6,366 nt of DNA. Origin: Deltaproteobacteria bacterium. GTDB lineage: Bacteria > Bdellovibrionota > UBA1018 > UBA923. The stretch is taken from positions 1 through 6,366 of the forward strand of contig JACQAW010000449.1 in the NCBI GenBank assembly GCA_016194725.1, written 5' to 3'. Below are positions 1-5,927 of this stretch, piece by piece (position 1 is the stretch's first letter; each line of letters begins with the position of its first letter). The notes beneath the pieces were generated by a model, which had not been told where the DNA came from, did no database searches, and saw only the letters and a program-made list of their open reading frames with translations. The position numbers and the translations under genes are program-made.

Positions 1-1
1 C

Positions 2-1252
2 TTCGTGGTGCCTTCGCGCGTGAACCCCGGGACTTTCTATGCGCTGCCGCAGTCGCCGCAGACGCTCAAGCAGCTGCTTATGGTCGCAGGCTATGACCGC
101 TATTATCAGCTGGCGCGTTGCTTTCGCGACGAAGACCTGCGTGCCGATCGGCAGCCCGAGTTTTCGCAGATCGATATCGAGATGTCGTTCGTGGACGAGG
201 AGGTCATTTTCCCGATCTTCGAAGGCATGATGAAAGACGTGTTCAAGAAGATCCTGAACGTCGACATTCCCGCCCACTTTCAGCGCATGGACTACGACGT
301 GGCGATGCGCGACTACGGCGTCGACAAGCCCGACACCCGATTCGAGCTCAAGCTCATCGAGCTGAACAAGAGCTTCGAAGGCAGCGAGTTCAACGTGTTC
401 AAAGGCGCGATTCAAACCGGCGGCTTGATCAAAGGCTTGCCGGTAAAAGGGGCGGCCGAGAAGTTTTCGCGCAAAGACCTGGACGATTACGTAAAATTCG
501 TGGGCGCCTACGGCGCAAAAGGGCTGCTCTGGTACAAGTTTGCGGCAGACGGCACGGTCAGCGGCCCGGCTGCCAAGTTTCTCAAGCCAGAAGAAACCGA
601 TCGCCTCAAGGCACAGGCTGGACTGAGCGCCGGCGATCTGCTTTTCGTCATTGCCGATCAGGCGCGGGTAACCAACGATGCCCTGGGCAGCCTGCGGCTC
701 AAAGTAGGCGAAAAGCTCGGTCTGATCGACAAGACCAAGTTTAACTTTCTATGGGTCACCGGTTTTCCGCTCTTGCAGTATGAGCCCAGCGATGGGCGCT
801 GGTATGCCTGTCATCACCCGTTTACCTCGCCCGCGCCCCAGGACACCGAAAAGCTGCTTTCGGGCAAGGATCTGGGATCGATTCGCGCTGCCGCCTACGA
901 TCTCGTACTCAACGGTACGGAAGTGGCGGGGGGCAGCCTGCGAATCTACAATCAAAAGGTGCAGTCGGCGATGTTTCGCGCGCTGGGCCTGACCGACGAA
1001 GAAGCCAAGGAAAAGTTCGGCTTCTTTATCGAGGGGCTGCAGTACGGTACACCACCGCACGGCGGGATGGCGTTTGGCATGGACCGTCTGGTCATGATTT
1101 TGTGTGGCACCGACGCCATTCGCGAGGTCATGGCTTTTCCCAAGACCCAGCGTGGCCAGTGTCTCATGAGCGAGTGCCCGTCCGGTATATCTCCCGAGCA
1201 GCTGGCCGAGCTGCATATTAGTTTGAGACCACCGAAAAAAGCGGCAGAATAA
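2..1252 (+). CDS. aspS: Aspartyl-tRNA synthetase, 5'-truncated by window edge
   Basis: Cytoplasmic class II aminoacyl-tRNA synthetase that charges tRNA-Asp with aspartate using ATP. The reading frame is open from base 2, and the GTG at base 5 is internal, not a start. The visible 416 residues begin in the catalytic core at PSRVNPGTFYALPQSPQ, a bacterial AspRS hallmark. Class II motif 2 (FRDEDLRADRQPEF) spans about 122-163. The bacterial GAD insertion domain follows at roughly 360-740, then the active-site segment HHPFTSP at 812-832 and motif 3 (GGMAFGMDR) at 1061-1087. The C-terminal AFPKTQRGQCLM segment is also typical. Compared with about 590 residues in E. coli (from memory), some 170-180 N-terminal residues are missing, including the OB-fold anticodon-binding domain. 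That domain holds residues that help separate Asp-specific from Asp/Asn-nondiscriminating enzymes, so the type cannot be decided. Stop TAA is at 1250-1252, and glpD starts 12 bases later. Confidence 0.97.
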   Translation, partial: FVVPSRVNPGTFYALPQSPQTLKQLLMVAGYDRYYQLARCFRDEDLRADRQPEFSQIDIEMSFVDEEVIFPIFEGMMKDVFKKILNVDIPAHFQRMDYDVAMRDYGVDKPDTRFELKLIELNKSFEGSEFNVFKGAIQTGGLIKGLPVKGAAEKFSRKDLDDYVKFVGAYGAKGLLWYKFAADGTVSGPAAKFLKPEETDRLKAQAGLSAGDLLFVIADQARVTNDALGSLRLKVGEKLGLIDKTKFNFLWVTGFPLLQYEPSDGRWYACHHPFTSPAPQDTEKLLSGKDLGSIRAAAYDLVLNGTEVAGGSLRIYNQKVQSAMFRALGLTDEEAKEKFGFFIEGLQYGTPPHGGMAFGMDRLVMILCGTDAIREVMAFPKTQRGQCLMSECPSGISPEQLAELHISLRPPKKAAE

Positions 1253-1257
1253 ACGTT

Positions 1258-1262
1258 AAGGA
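1258..1262 (+). promoter_or_regulatory. Possible ribosome binding site of glpD, unusually close to ATG
   Basis: AAGGA lies between the aspS stop and the ATG at 1265, but only two bases separate it from the start codon, which is tighter than usual. An in-frame TTG at 1316 (codon 18) has GAGG at 1301-1304 upstream and is an alternative start. It would remove only residues ahead of the FAD-binding fold. Translation from the ATG may also rely on ribosomes terminating at the aspS stop 12 bases earlier. Confidence 0.4.
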
Positions 1263-1264
1263 CA

Positions 1265-2818
1265 ATGGAATATCCCAAATTCTCTTCGGAGACTCGCAAA
1301 GAGGTTCTCTCGGGGTTGAAAGCCGCGGCTCCCATTTACGATGCCGTTATCGTGGGTGGTGGAATCGTGGGCGGGGGACTTGCGCGCGAACTGGCCATTC
1401 GGGGCAAAAAGTGTCTGCTCGTCGAGAAAGGCGACTTCGCCAGCGGCACCTCGAGCCGCTCGAGCAAGCTGATTCACGGGGGCCTGCGCTATCTCGAGAT
1501 GTTTGATTTTCACCTCGTCTTTGAGTCGCTGGCCGAACGCCACTGGTTGCTCAAGACGCACCCGCATCTGGTCAAAGCGCTGGAGTTCAACCTGCCCATC
1601 TATGAAAAGGCCTCGGCGCCGCCGGGCACGCGCAGCTCAGGGTTAATGGGCGTGGGTCTTTGGGTGTACGATGCGCTGAGCCTCTTTCGCACACCGTTTT
1701 TTCACGGGCGTCATTCTGTCCAGGCCATGCAAAAGCTGTTTCCCAAGCTTCGTTGCAACGGCCTTGCCGGCAGCTACTATTACGCCGATGCCATGATGCT
1801 CGACGACGAGGTGGTCATGGAAACCATGCTCGATGCGCACCGGCGCGGCGCTCACGTTTTGAATTACGTGAAGGCCAATCAGGTTGCGGCCAAGGGCGCC
1901 GACGAGCTCTACGACGTCACCCTGACTGAAACTCTGGGGCAAACAGGGGAGCATCCGTTTGCCGTCAAGGCACGCGAGGTGATCGTGTGCGTGGGGCCTT
2001 GGACCGAGCAGTTCGGCGCGCGCGTGGCGCGCGGTTCGGCACGCAAGCTCAAGCCCAGCAAGGGCGTGCACATGATCGTGCCCTGGGCGCGGTTTCCGAT
2101 AGAACGCTGCCTGGTCATGAATCATTCTGATGGGAGGATCATATTTGCGATTCCCCGCAAAGACCTTGGGCCGGGAGCCGAGGTGGTGATTATCGGCACT
2201 ACTGACTCCAGCGAGCACGGCGATCTGGATGCGATTTACGCCAATCGCAAAGACATCGACTATCTGCTGCACGTCATTGAAGAGTATTTTCCGGAGTCGA
2301 AACTTGGAGTTTCAGATATCGTGATGACCTATGCCGGAGTGCGCCCGTTACTGGACAGCGGCGAGCAGAGCGAGGCAAAAACCTCGCGTGAACACGAGAT
2401 CTGGCGCAACGAGGCCGGAGTGGTGTTCATGGCCGGTGGCAAGTACACCACCTTTCGCAAGATTTCGCAGGAGATCGCCGACTTTGCTTTTCCGCAGTCG
2501 CGGACCCACGAGCGCGAAAGCAAATCTGTTTTGTCCGAGCCCCAGGACTACGCCAAACGCCTCGAAGGCGTGCCGTTTTGGGGGCAGTATACGGAAGGGT
2601 GGGTACGCTGGAAGCTCGAGCACCACGCGCCCTGCACCCTCGAGGACGTCGTGTTTCGCCGCATGCCACTGTGGATGGGCGGTCGGGCCGCGTTCGACCA
2701 GCACCTGAACCGCATTGCAGAGCTTGCACGCCCGCATTTTGGCTGGAGCGACGCCGATATTACGCTCGAAAAAGCGCAGGCGCGGACAGCCCTCGAGGGC
2801 AGGCTTCGTTGGTCCTGA
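1265..2818 (+). CDS. glpD: FAD-dependent glycerol-3-phosphate dehydrogenase
   Basis: Membrane-associated flavoprotein of the GlpD/GlpA family. It oxidises sn-glycerol 3-phosphate to dihydroxyacetone phosphate and passes electrons to the quinone pool, linking glycerol and phospholipid-headgroup catabolism to respiration. The 517 residues are close to E. coli GlpD (about 500). The N-terminal FAD-binding fold begins with YDAVIVGGGIVGGG (dinucleotide motif about residues 25-38) and VEKGDFASG. The family signature GTSSRSSKLIHGGLRYLE follows at about 61-78. Further family motifs are SKGVHMIVP near 265, TYAGVRPLL near 355 and GGKYTTFRK near 391. From about residue 428 to the end lies the alpha-helical C-terminal DAO domain (EDVVFRRMPLWMGG region). 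No signal peptide or transmembrane helix is evident, as expected for a peripheral inner-membrane enzyme. It follows aspS by 12 bases, so co-transcription is likely. No glpF, glpK or glpR is visible. The stop is TGA at 2816-2818; the start choice is discussed under the ribosome binding site. Confidence 0.94.
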   Translation: MEYPKFSSETRKEVLSGLKAAAPIYDAVIVGGGIVGGGLARELAIRGKKCLLVEKGDFASGTSSRSSKLIHGGLRYLEMFDFHLVFESLAERHWLLKTHPHLVKALEFNLPIYEKASAPPGTRSSGLMGVGLWVYDALSLFRTPFFHGRHSVQAMQKLFPKLRCNGLAGSYYYADAMMLDDEVVMETMLDAHRRGAHVLNYVKANQVAAKGADELYDVTLTETLGQTGEHPFAVKAREVIVCVGPWTEQFGARVARGSARKLKPSKGVHMIVPWARFPIERCLVMNHSDGRIIFAIPRKDLGPGAEVVIIGTTDSSEHGDLDAIYANRKDIDYLLHVIEEYFPESKLGVSDIVMTYAGVRPLLDSGEQSEAKTSREHEIWRNEAGVVFMAGGKYTTFRKISQEIADFAFPQSRTHERESKSVLSEPQDYAKRLEGVPFWGQYTEGWVRWKLEHHAPCTLEDVVFRRMPLWMGGRAAFDQHLNRIAELARPHFGWSDADITLEKAQARTALEGRLRWS

Positions 2819-2826
2819 ACCTGTCA

Positions 2827-2841
2827 CCTGTTTAGAACAGG
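2827..2841. terminator. Short hairpin in the convergent glpD/mlaD junction
   Basis: CCTGTT (2827-2832), loop TAG, and AACAGG (2836-2841) form a perfect 6-bp inverted repeat over the mlaD stop codon, 9 bases past the glpD stop. It sits where a bidirectional terminator of two convergent genes would be. There is no adjacent T-run on either strand, so it is not a textbook intrinsic terminator and may be chance. Confidence 0.25.
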
Positions 2842-3638
2842 CGGGTCCTGATGCCTTCTTTTTGGAAGAACTGCTGAATCGCTTCGTGGTTCAGGGGTTC
2901 GAGCCGCCAGAGCATCTTATAAAGCAAATCCATCGTTTTCTTGCCGTCTTCGGTCTTGGTCTTGGCGGTCAGGATTTTCACGTCGCCGGTAATGTCGATC
3001 AGGTTGTTGATCAGCTGGGCCAGATCGGTCTTGAACATCTTGGACCGGTCGATATAGCCCAGGGTCTTGTTGATATTGCCCGAAAGGTCGTAGAGCAGCT
3101 TGATGGATTTGGTGATGTCGCCTTCGTTGTCTTCGATGACCTGCTTGATCTTGCCCGCGAGGTCAAAGCTCTGCGAGATCAGCTGGTCGATGCGAGGCGG
3201 GTCGATGCCGCGCAGAACGTCGGTTTCGGTGACCTTGGGCGAGGACATCGAGCCGGGAGTGATTTCGACATAACGCTCGCCGATAATGCCTGCGATATTG
3301 ATGAAAAACTTGCTGTCCTTGCGCACGCCTTCGGCAGCTTCGGTGGACACGGAAACTTTGAGGCGCAGTGGCGTCAGGACTTCGGTGGGCTTGGCATCAC
3401 CAGCTGGAAAGTCCTTGTCGGCCACGAAAAAGCTGATTTTTTCGACTTTTCCGACCTTGATGCCCGCGACCCGAACGGGGCTGCCCACTTCGATGCCGCC
3501 GGCGAAATTATAATTCACGTAAAAAGTAACGGTGCGTTTGAAGGGGTTGCTCGCGCCGAGTAGCCAGGCGAAAACGCCGGTGAGCAGCAGGGTTGCGAAA
3601 AGCAGGAATCCGACCTTGGCCTCGTTACTGAGTTTCAT
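2832..3638 (-). CDS. mlaD: MlaD-type MCE-domain lipid transport protein with long helical C-terminus
   Basis: Substrate-binding subunit of an Mla/MCE phospholipid ABC transporter. Family members anchor in the inner membrane, project into the periplasm and form hexameric rings with a central lipid channel. The 268 residues start with a short cytoplasmic stretch (MKLSNEAK) and one transmembrane helix (about 9-29), without a cleavage site. The MCE domain spans about 35-130, with hallmarks GGIEVGSPVRVAGIKVGKVE (47-66) and IIGERYVEITPGS (118-130). A loop rich in D, A and P (about 73-90) interrupts it. Residues about 148-265 are predicted helical and amphipathic, unlike the much shorter tail of E. 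coli MlaD (183 residues, from memory). They could form a helical barrel or needle as in longer MCE proteins; this is inference. The ATG lies 5 bases past the E2 stop with only a weak AAAAG upstream, so translational coupling is likely. It is the last gene of the operon; no mlaC or mlaB follows. Confidence 0.92.
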   Translation of the reverse strand: MKLSNEAKVGFLLFATLLLTGVFAWLLGASNPFKRTVTFYVNYNFAGGIEVGSPVRVAGIKVGKVEKISFFVADKDFPAGDAKPTEVLTPLRLKVSVSTEAAEGVRKDSKFFINIAGIIGERYVEITPGSMSSPKVTETDVLRGIDPPRIDQLISQSFDLAGKIKQVIEDNEGDITKSIKLLYDLSGNINKTLGYIDRSKMFKTDLAQLINNLIDITGDVKILTAKTKTEDGKKTMDLLYKMLWRLEPLNHEAIQQFFQKEGIRTRLF

Positions 3639-3643
3639 GGCTT

Positions 3644-4423
3644 TTATAATACCAGTGAAAATGCAAACGTCAGTACAAAATCGAGGATGATGACAATGAT
3701 CGTCGATGTCACCACCGAGTTGGTCGTGGCGTTCCCGACGCCTTCAGCCCCGCCGCTGCAGTTGAACCCGTAATAACAGCTGATTACGGGAACCACGGCC
3801 CCAAAAACCATGCCTTTGACCAGCGCGCAGACCAGGTCTTTGTTGGCCACGAAATGGGTCAGGGCATTGGTATATTCCAGCACGGCAAAATTGTACTTCA
3901 ATACGGCGACCGCAATGGCCACGACCAGGGTGACGAAGATCGAAATCAAGGTCAGGCAGGTGATGACGATAATGCTGGCCACGAACCGGGGGTAGACCAG
4001 GTATTCAATGGGGTCGATCTGCAGCAGTCGCAAGGCGTCTATTTGCTCGGTCACCTTCATGCTGCCCACCTCGGCCGTGGTGGCGGCTCCTACCTTGGAT
4101 ACGAGCAGCAATGCGGGAATCACGATACCCAGCTCGCGAAAGACGAACTGGCCCGAAAACCCGGGCAGCATTTCGACTGTATGCAGAGCGGTGTCCATCT
4201 GGTGGGCCAGCTCGCTGGTGACGACGAAGCCGGCAAACGCCGTGGAAATCGTGATGATCGGCAGCGAGCCCACTCCGATCGAGTACATATACTGAATGAC
4301 TTCGCGAATGCGATGCGGGCCCTTCAGGCAGGTCATGAGAGTCTTGAAGAAGATGAACCCGACCTCGCGCGCGCCCAGCAGAAAGGCGATCAGCGGATTG
4401 AGAAGGTAGAATTTAAGCGCCAT
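3644..4423 (-). CDS. mlaE: MlaE/YrbE-type ABC permease, second copy (E2)
   Basis: Integral inner-membrane permease of an MCE phospholipid transporter (259 residues). The conserved MlaE coupling region is present: FRELG (95-99), KVGAATTAEVG (110-120) and KVTEQIDALR (123-132), followed by a PRFVAS turn (145-150). The C-terminal block CSGGAEGVGNATT (222-234) and last helix ILDFVLT (246-252) match the usual MlaE ending. An N-terminal amphipathic helix (about 1-33) precedes hydrophobic segments at about 52-70, 98-112, 147-175, 204-217 and 237-258. I chose the ATG at 4423-4421, which overlaps the E1 stop as TGATG. The frame stays open upstream to 4522, but that extension is polar, His/Arg-rich and within the E1 coding region. 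There is no strong Shine-Dalgarno, only GGTGG-like sequence. E2 is clearly divergent from E1, consistent with the pair forming a heterodimer rather than a recent duplication. Confidence 0.93.
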   Translation of the reverse strand: MALKFYLLNPLIAFLLGAREVGFIFFKTLMTCLKGPHRIREVIQYMYSIGVGSLPIITISTAFAGFVVTSELAHQMDTALHTVEMLPGFSGQFVFRELGIVIPALLLVSKVGAATTAEVGSMKVTEQIDALRLLQIDPIEYLVYPRFVASIIVITCLTLISIFVTLVVAIAVAVLKYNFAVLEYTNALTHFVANKDLVCALVKGMVFGAVVPVISCYYGFNCSGGAEGVGNATTNSVVTSTIIVIILDFVLTFAFSLVL

Positions 4424-5205
4424 CAGCCCACCACCATGGTAAAAATCTCGTGCATGCCGTCGAGCAGAATGGACATGAAGGTGTTGGCGAACACGATCAG
4501 CAGATTCGTGTACACTGCGCACTCGGTTACTGCGACGCCCACGCCCTTTGCTCCTCCTGAGGCATTGTAGCCTTTATAGGTGCTCACCGAAGCCACGATG
4601 GTGCCGTATACCGCCGACTTGGCTACGCCACAAAATACCGTCCAGCCGCCGCAAAAACGGGGAACGCTTTGCAAGTACTGCAAGGGGTTGATGTTGTACA
4701 GCCAGCTGGCCACGACCATGCTGCCAAAAAGGCCGATGAGCAGGCCAAACACCAGCAGCAGCAGCGAGCTTACGACGATGGCCACAAAGCGGGGCACCAC
4801 TAGATATTGAAGAGGGTTCGTGCCCAGGCAGCGAATGGCGTCTATTTGCTCGGTCACGCGCATCGTGCCCAGCTCGGCCGTGGTGTAAGCGCCTACCTTG
4901 CCGGCGAGCAGAAAGGAGATGATGAGCGGGCCCACTTCACGAATGCAGGCCGAGGTATTCAGACCGCCCAGCATGGCCGAGGCGTCGTACTGCGCCAGCA
5001 TGAGCTGCAGCTGAATGACCAGAATGGCGCCGACGAAAAAACCGGCGAAGCACACGGTGGATATCGACCGAAGCCCAACCGACCCGACCTGCTCGATGAC
5101 CAGCGGCGTGTTGCTGCCCAGGGTGCAGAGCCAGGTGCGCTTCACCTGCCGCGCAAACAAAAACATGCCGCCGATCTGGTGAAAGAAGTTGGCTAAAACT
5201 TTCAT
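4423..5205 (-). CDS. mlaE: MlaE/YrbE-type ABC permease, first copy (E1)
   Basis: Integral inner-membrane permease of the same MCE transporter (260 residues). It carries the family coupling segment IREVGPL (88-94), AGKVGAYTTAELGTMRVTEQ (101-120) and LVVPRFVA (135-142), plus the late block NASGGAKGVGVAVT (214-227). Hydrophobic segments lie at about 47-70, 91-108, 140-168, 193-207 and 230-248, after an amphipathic N-terminal region. In the last helix the Asp of the usual LDFVLT-type motif is replaced by Asn (ANTFMS, N241), and a polar tail of about 12 residues follows. E2 keeps the Asp. The start ATG overlaps the F1 stop (TGATG), with a strong GGAGG seven bases upstream. Paired YrbE permeases are known from mycobacterial Mce loci, which share one ATPase; here each permease is matched in number by an ATPase. 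Function as half of a heterodimer with E2 is inferred. Confidence 0.93.
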   Translation of the reverse strand: MKVLANFFHQIGGMFLFARQVKRTWLCTLGSNTPLVIEQVGSVGLRSISTVCFAGFFVGAILVIQLQLMLAQYDASAMLGGLNTSACIREVGPLIISFLLAGKVGAYTTAELGTMRVTEQIDAIRCLGTNPLQYLVVPRFVAIVVSSLLLLVFGLLIGLFGSMVVASWLYNINPLQYLQSVPRFCGGWTVFCGVAKSAVYGTIVASVSTYKGYNASGGAKGVGVAVTECAVYTNLLIVFANTFMSILLDGMHEIFTMVVG

Positions 5206-5927
5206 CAGATGGCCTCCATGAGAAAATCGCGAATCAGCTGGGCCGGGCTTTTTTTGATCTCCTCGACACTTCCCAGCGCCAGCACCTTGCCCTGGTCCAG
5301 CACCAGGATTCGATCGGCGATGCGAAGCGCGCAGCCCATGTCGTGGCTCACCACCACGCTCGTTACTTTCAGCTTGCGCGAAAGTTCGAAGATCAGCTCG
5401 TTGACCGCGTTGGTCGTAATCGGGTCCAGGCCGGTGGTGGGCTCGTCAAACAGCAGATAGCGTGGCCCGGGGGCCAGCGTCCGGGCCAGGCTTACGCGCT
5501 TTTGCATGCCATAGCTGATCTCAGGCGGCTTGCGTTTGAAAATGGATTCATCCAGATGCACGAGCTTCAGGCATTCCAGCACGCGTTCGCGTATCCTGGC
5601 TTCGGGAATGCCGCGCAGCCCGAAGGCCACATTCTGATAAACGTTGAGCGAGTCGAGCAGCGCCGGATGCTGAAACACCATGCCGCAAATCTTGCGCGCC
5701 CCTTCGAGGCCGTCTTCGTCCAGCTCGTTGATCGTCATCTTGTCCACGAATACGTTACCGCGATCGGGCTTGAGCAATCCGACGACGTTTTTCAGGGTCA
5801 CTGACTTGCCCATGCCCGATTTTCCCAGAATGAACATGATCTCGCCCGTATCGACGGTGAAGCTGACGCCGTCGAGAATTTTTTTGGGGCCGAACGCCTT
5901 GTACACGTTGTCAAAAATAATCGACAT
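5205..5927 (-). CDS. mlaF: MlaF-type ABC ATPase with degenerate signature motif (F1)
   Basis: Cytoplasmic nucleotide-binding subunit that powers the MCE transporter (240 residues). In order: Walker A GKSGMGKS (35-42), Q-loop VFQHP with Q86, signature ISYGM (137-141), Walker B YLLFDEP with catalytic E162, D-loop GLDP (166-169) and switch histidine H195 in VVVSHDM. The signature is odd: the family consensus is LSGGM, but the first glycine is tyrosine (codon TAT at 5511-5513). Everything on the Walker side is intact, so the protein should bind ATP and could catalyse hydrolysis when partnered with a good signature. It ends soon after the core fold (IRDFLMEAI) and lacks the C-terminal extension seen in F2 and in E. 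coli MlaF. The ATG at 5927-5925 is preceded by GGAG with 7-base spacing and overlaps the end of F2 by 17 bases. The stop overlaps the E1 start. Alternative reading: a homodimeric ATPase with a tolerated variant signature. Confidence 0.93.
   Translation of the reverse strand: MSIIFDNVYKAFGPKKILDGVSFTVDTGEIMFILGKSGMGKSVTLKNVVGLLKPDRGNVFVDKMTINELDEDGLEGARKICGMVFQHPALLDSLNVYQNVAFGLRGIPEARIRERVLECLKLVHLDESIFKRKPPEISYGMQKRVSLARTLAPGPRYLLFDEPTTGLDPITTNAVNELIFELSRKLKVTSVVVSHDMGCALRIADRILVLDQGKVLALGSVEEIKKSPAQLIRDFLMEAI
5213..5217 (-). promoter_or_regulatory. Ribosome binding site of permease E1
   Basis: GGAGG on the minus strand, seven bases before the ATG at 5205. It lies inside the last codons of F1. 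It supports the chosen E1 start in addition to TGATG stop/start coupling, and it is the strongest Shine-Dalgarno within the operon. Confidence 0.75.

Noticed and set aside
5..7. GTG at base 5 as the aspS start codon
   Set aside because: The frame is open to base 2 and begins in the middle of the conserved AspRS catalytic domain, so the true start lies outside the window.
749..1216. 155-residue minus-strand open frame within aspS
   Set aside because: Antisense shadow of the conserved AspRS catalytic core, with no motif and no ribosome binding site noted.
1643..2272. 209-residue minus-strand open frame within glpD
   Set aside because: Antisense shadow of the FAD-binding and substrate domains of glpD; His-rich, low-plausibility protein.
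2715..3563. 282-residue plus-strand open frame opposite mlaD, longer than mlaD itself
   Set aside because: It is antisense to a gene with clear MCE motifs, overlaps the end of glpD, shows no recognisable domain, and such long shadows are common opposite GC-rich codons.
1265..3638. Functional link between glpD and the Mla operon through glycerophospholipid metabolism
   Set aside because: The two are on opposite strands and convergent, so they share no transcript; shared lipid chemistry alone is too weak to claim a joint system.
4424..4522. Upstream extension of the E2 reading frame by 33 residues
   Set aside because: The added residues are polar and His/Arg-rich, overlap the E1 coding sequence, and the ATG at 4423 in the TGATG overlap gives the normal MlaE length and N-terminus.
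3854..4570. 238-residue plus-strand open frame opposite the two permease genes
   Set aside because: Composition is Gln/His/Asp-rich without family motifs; the opposite strand encodes unmistakable MlaE proteins across the whole stretch.
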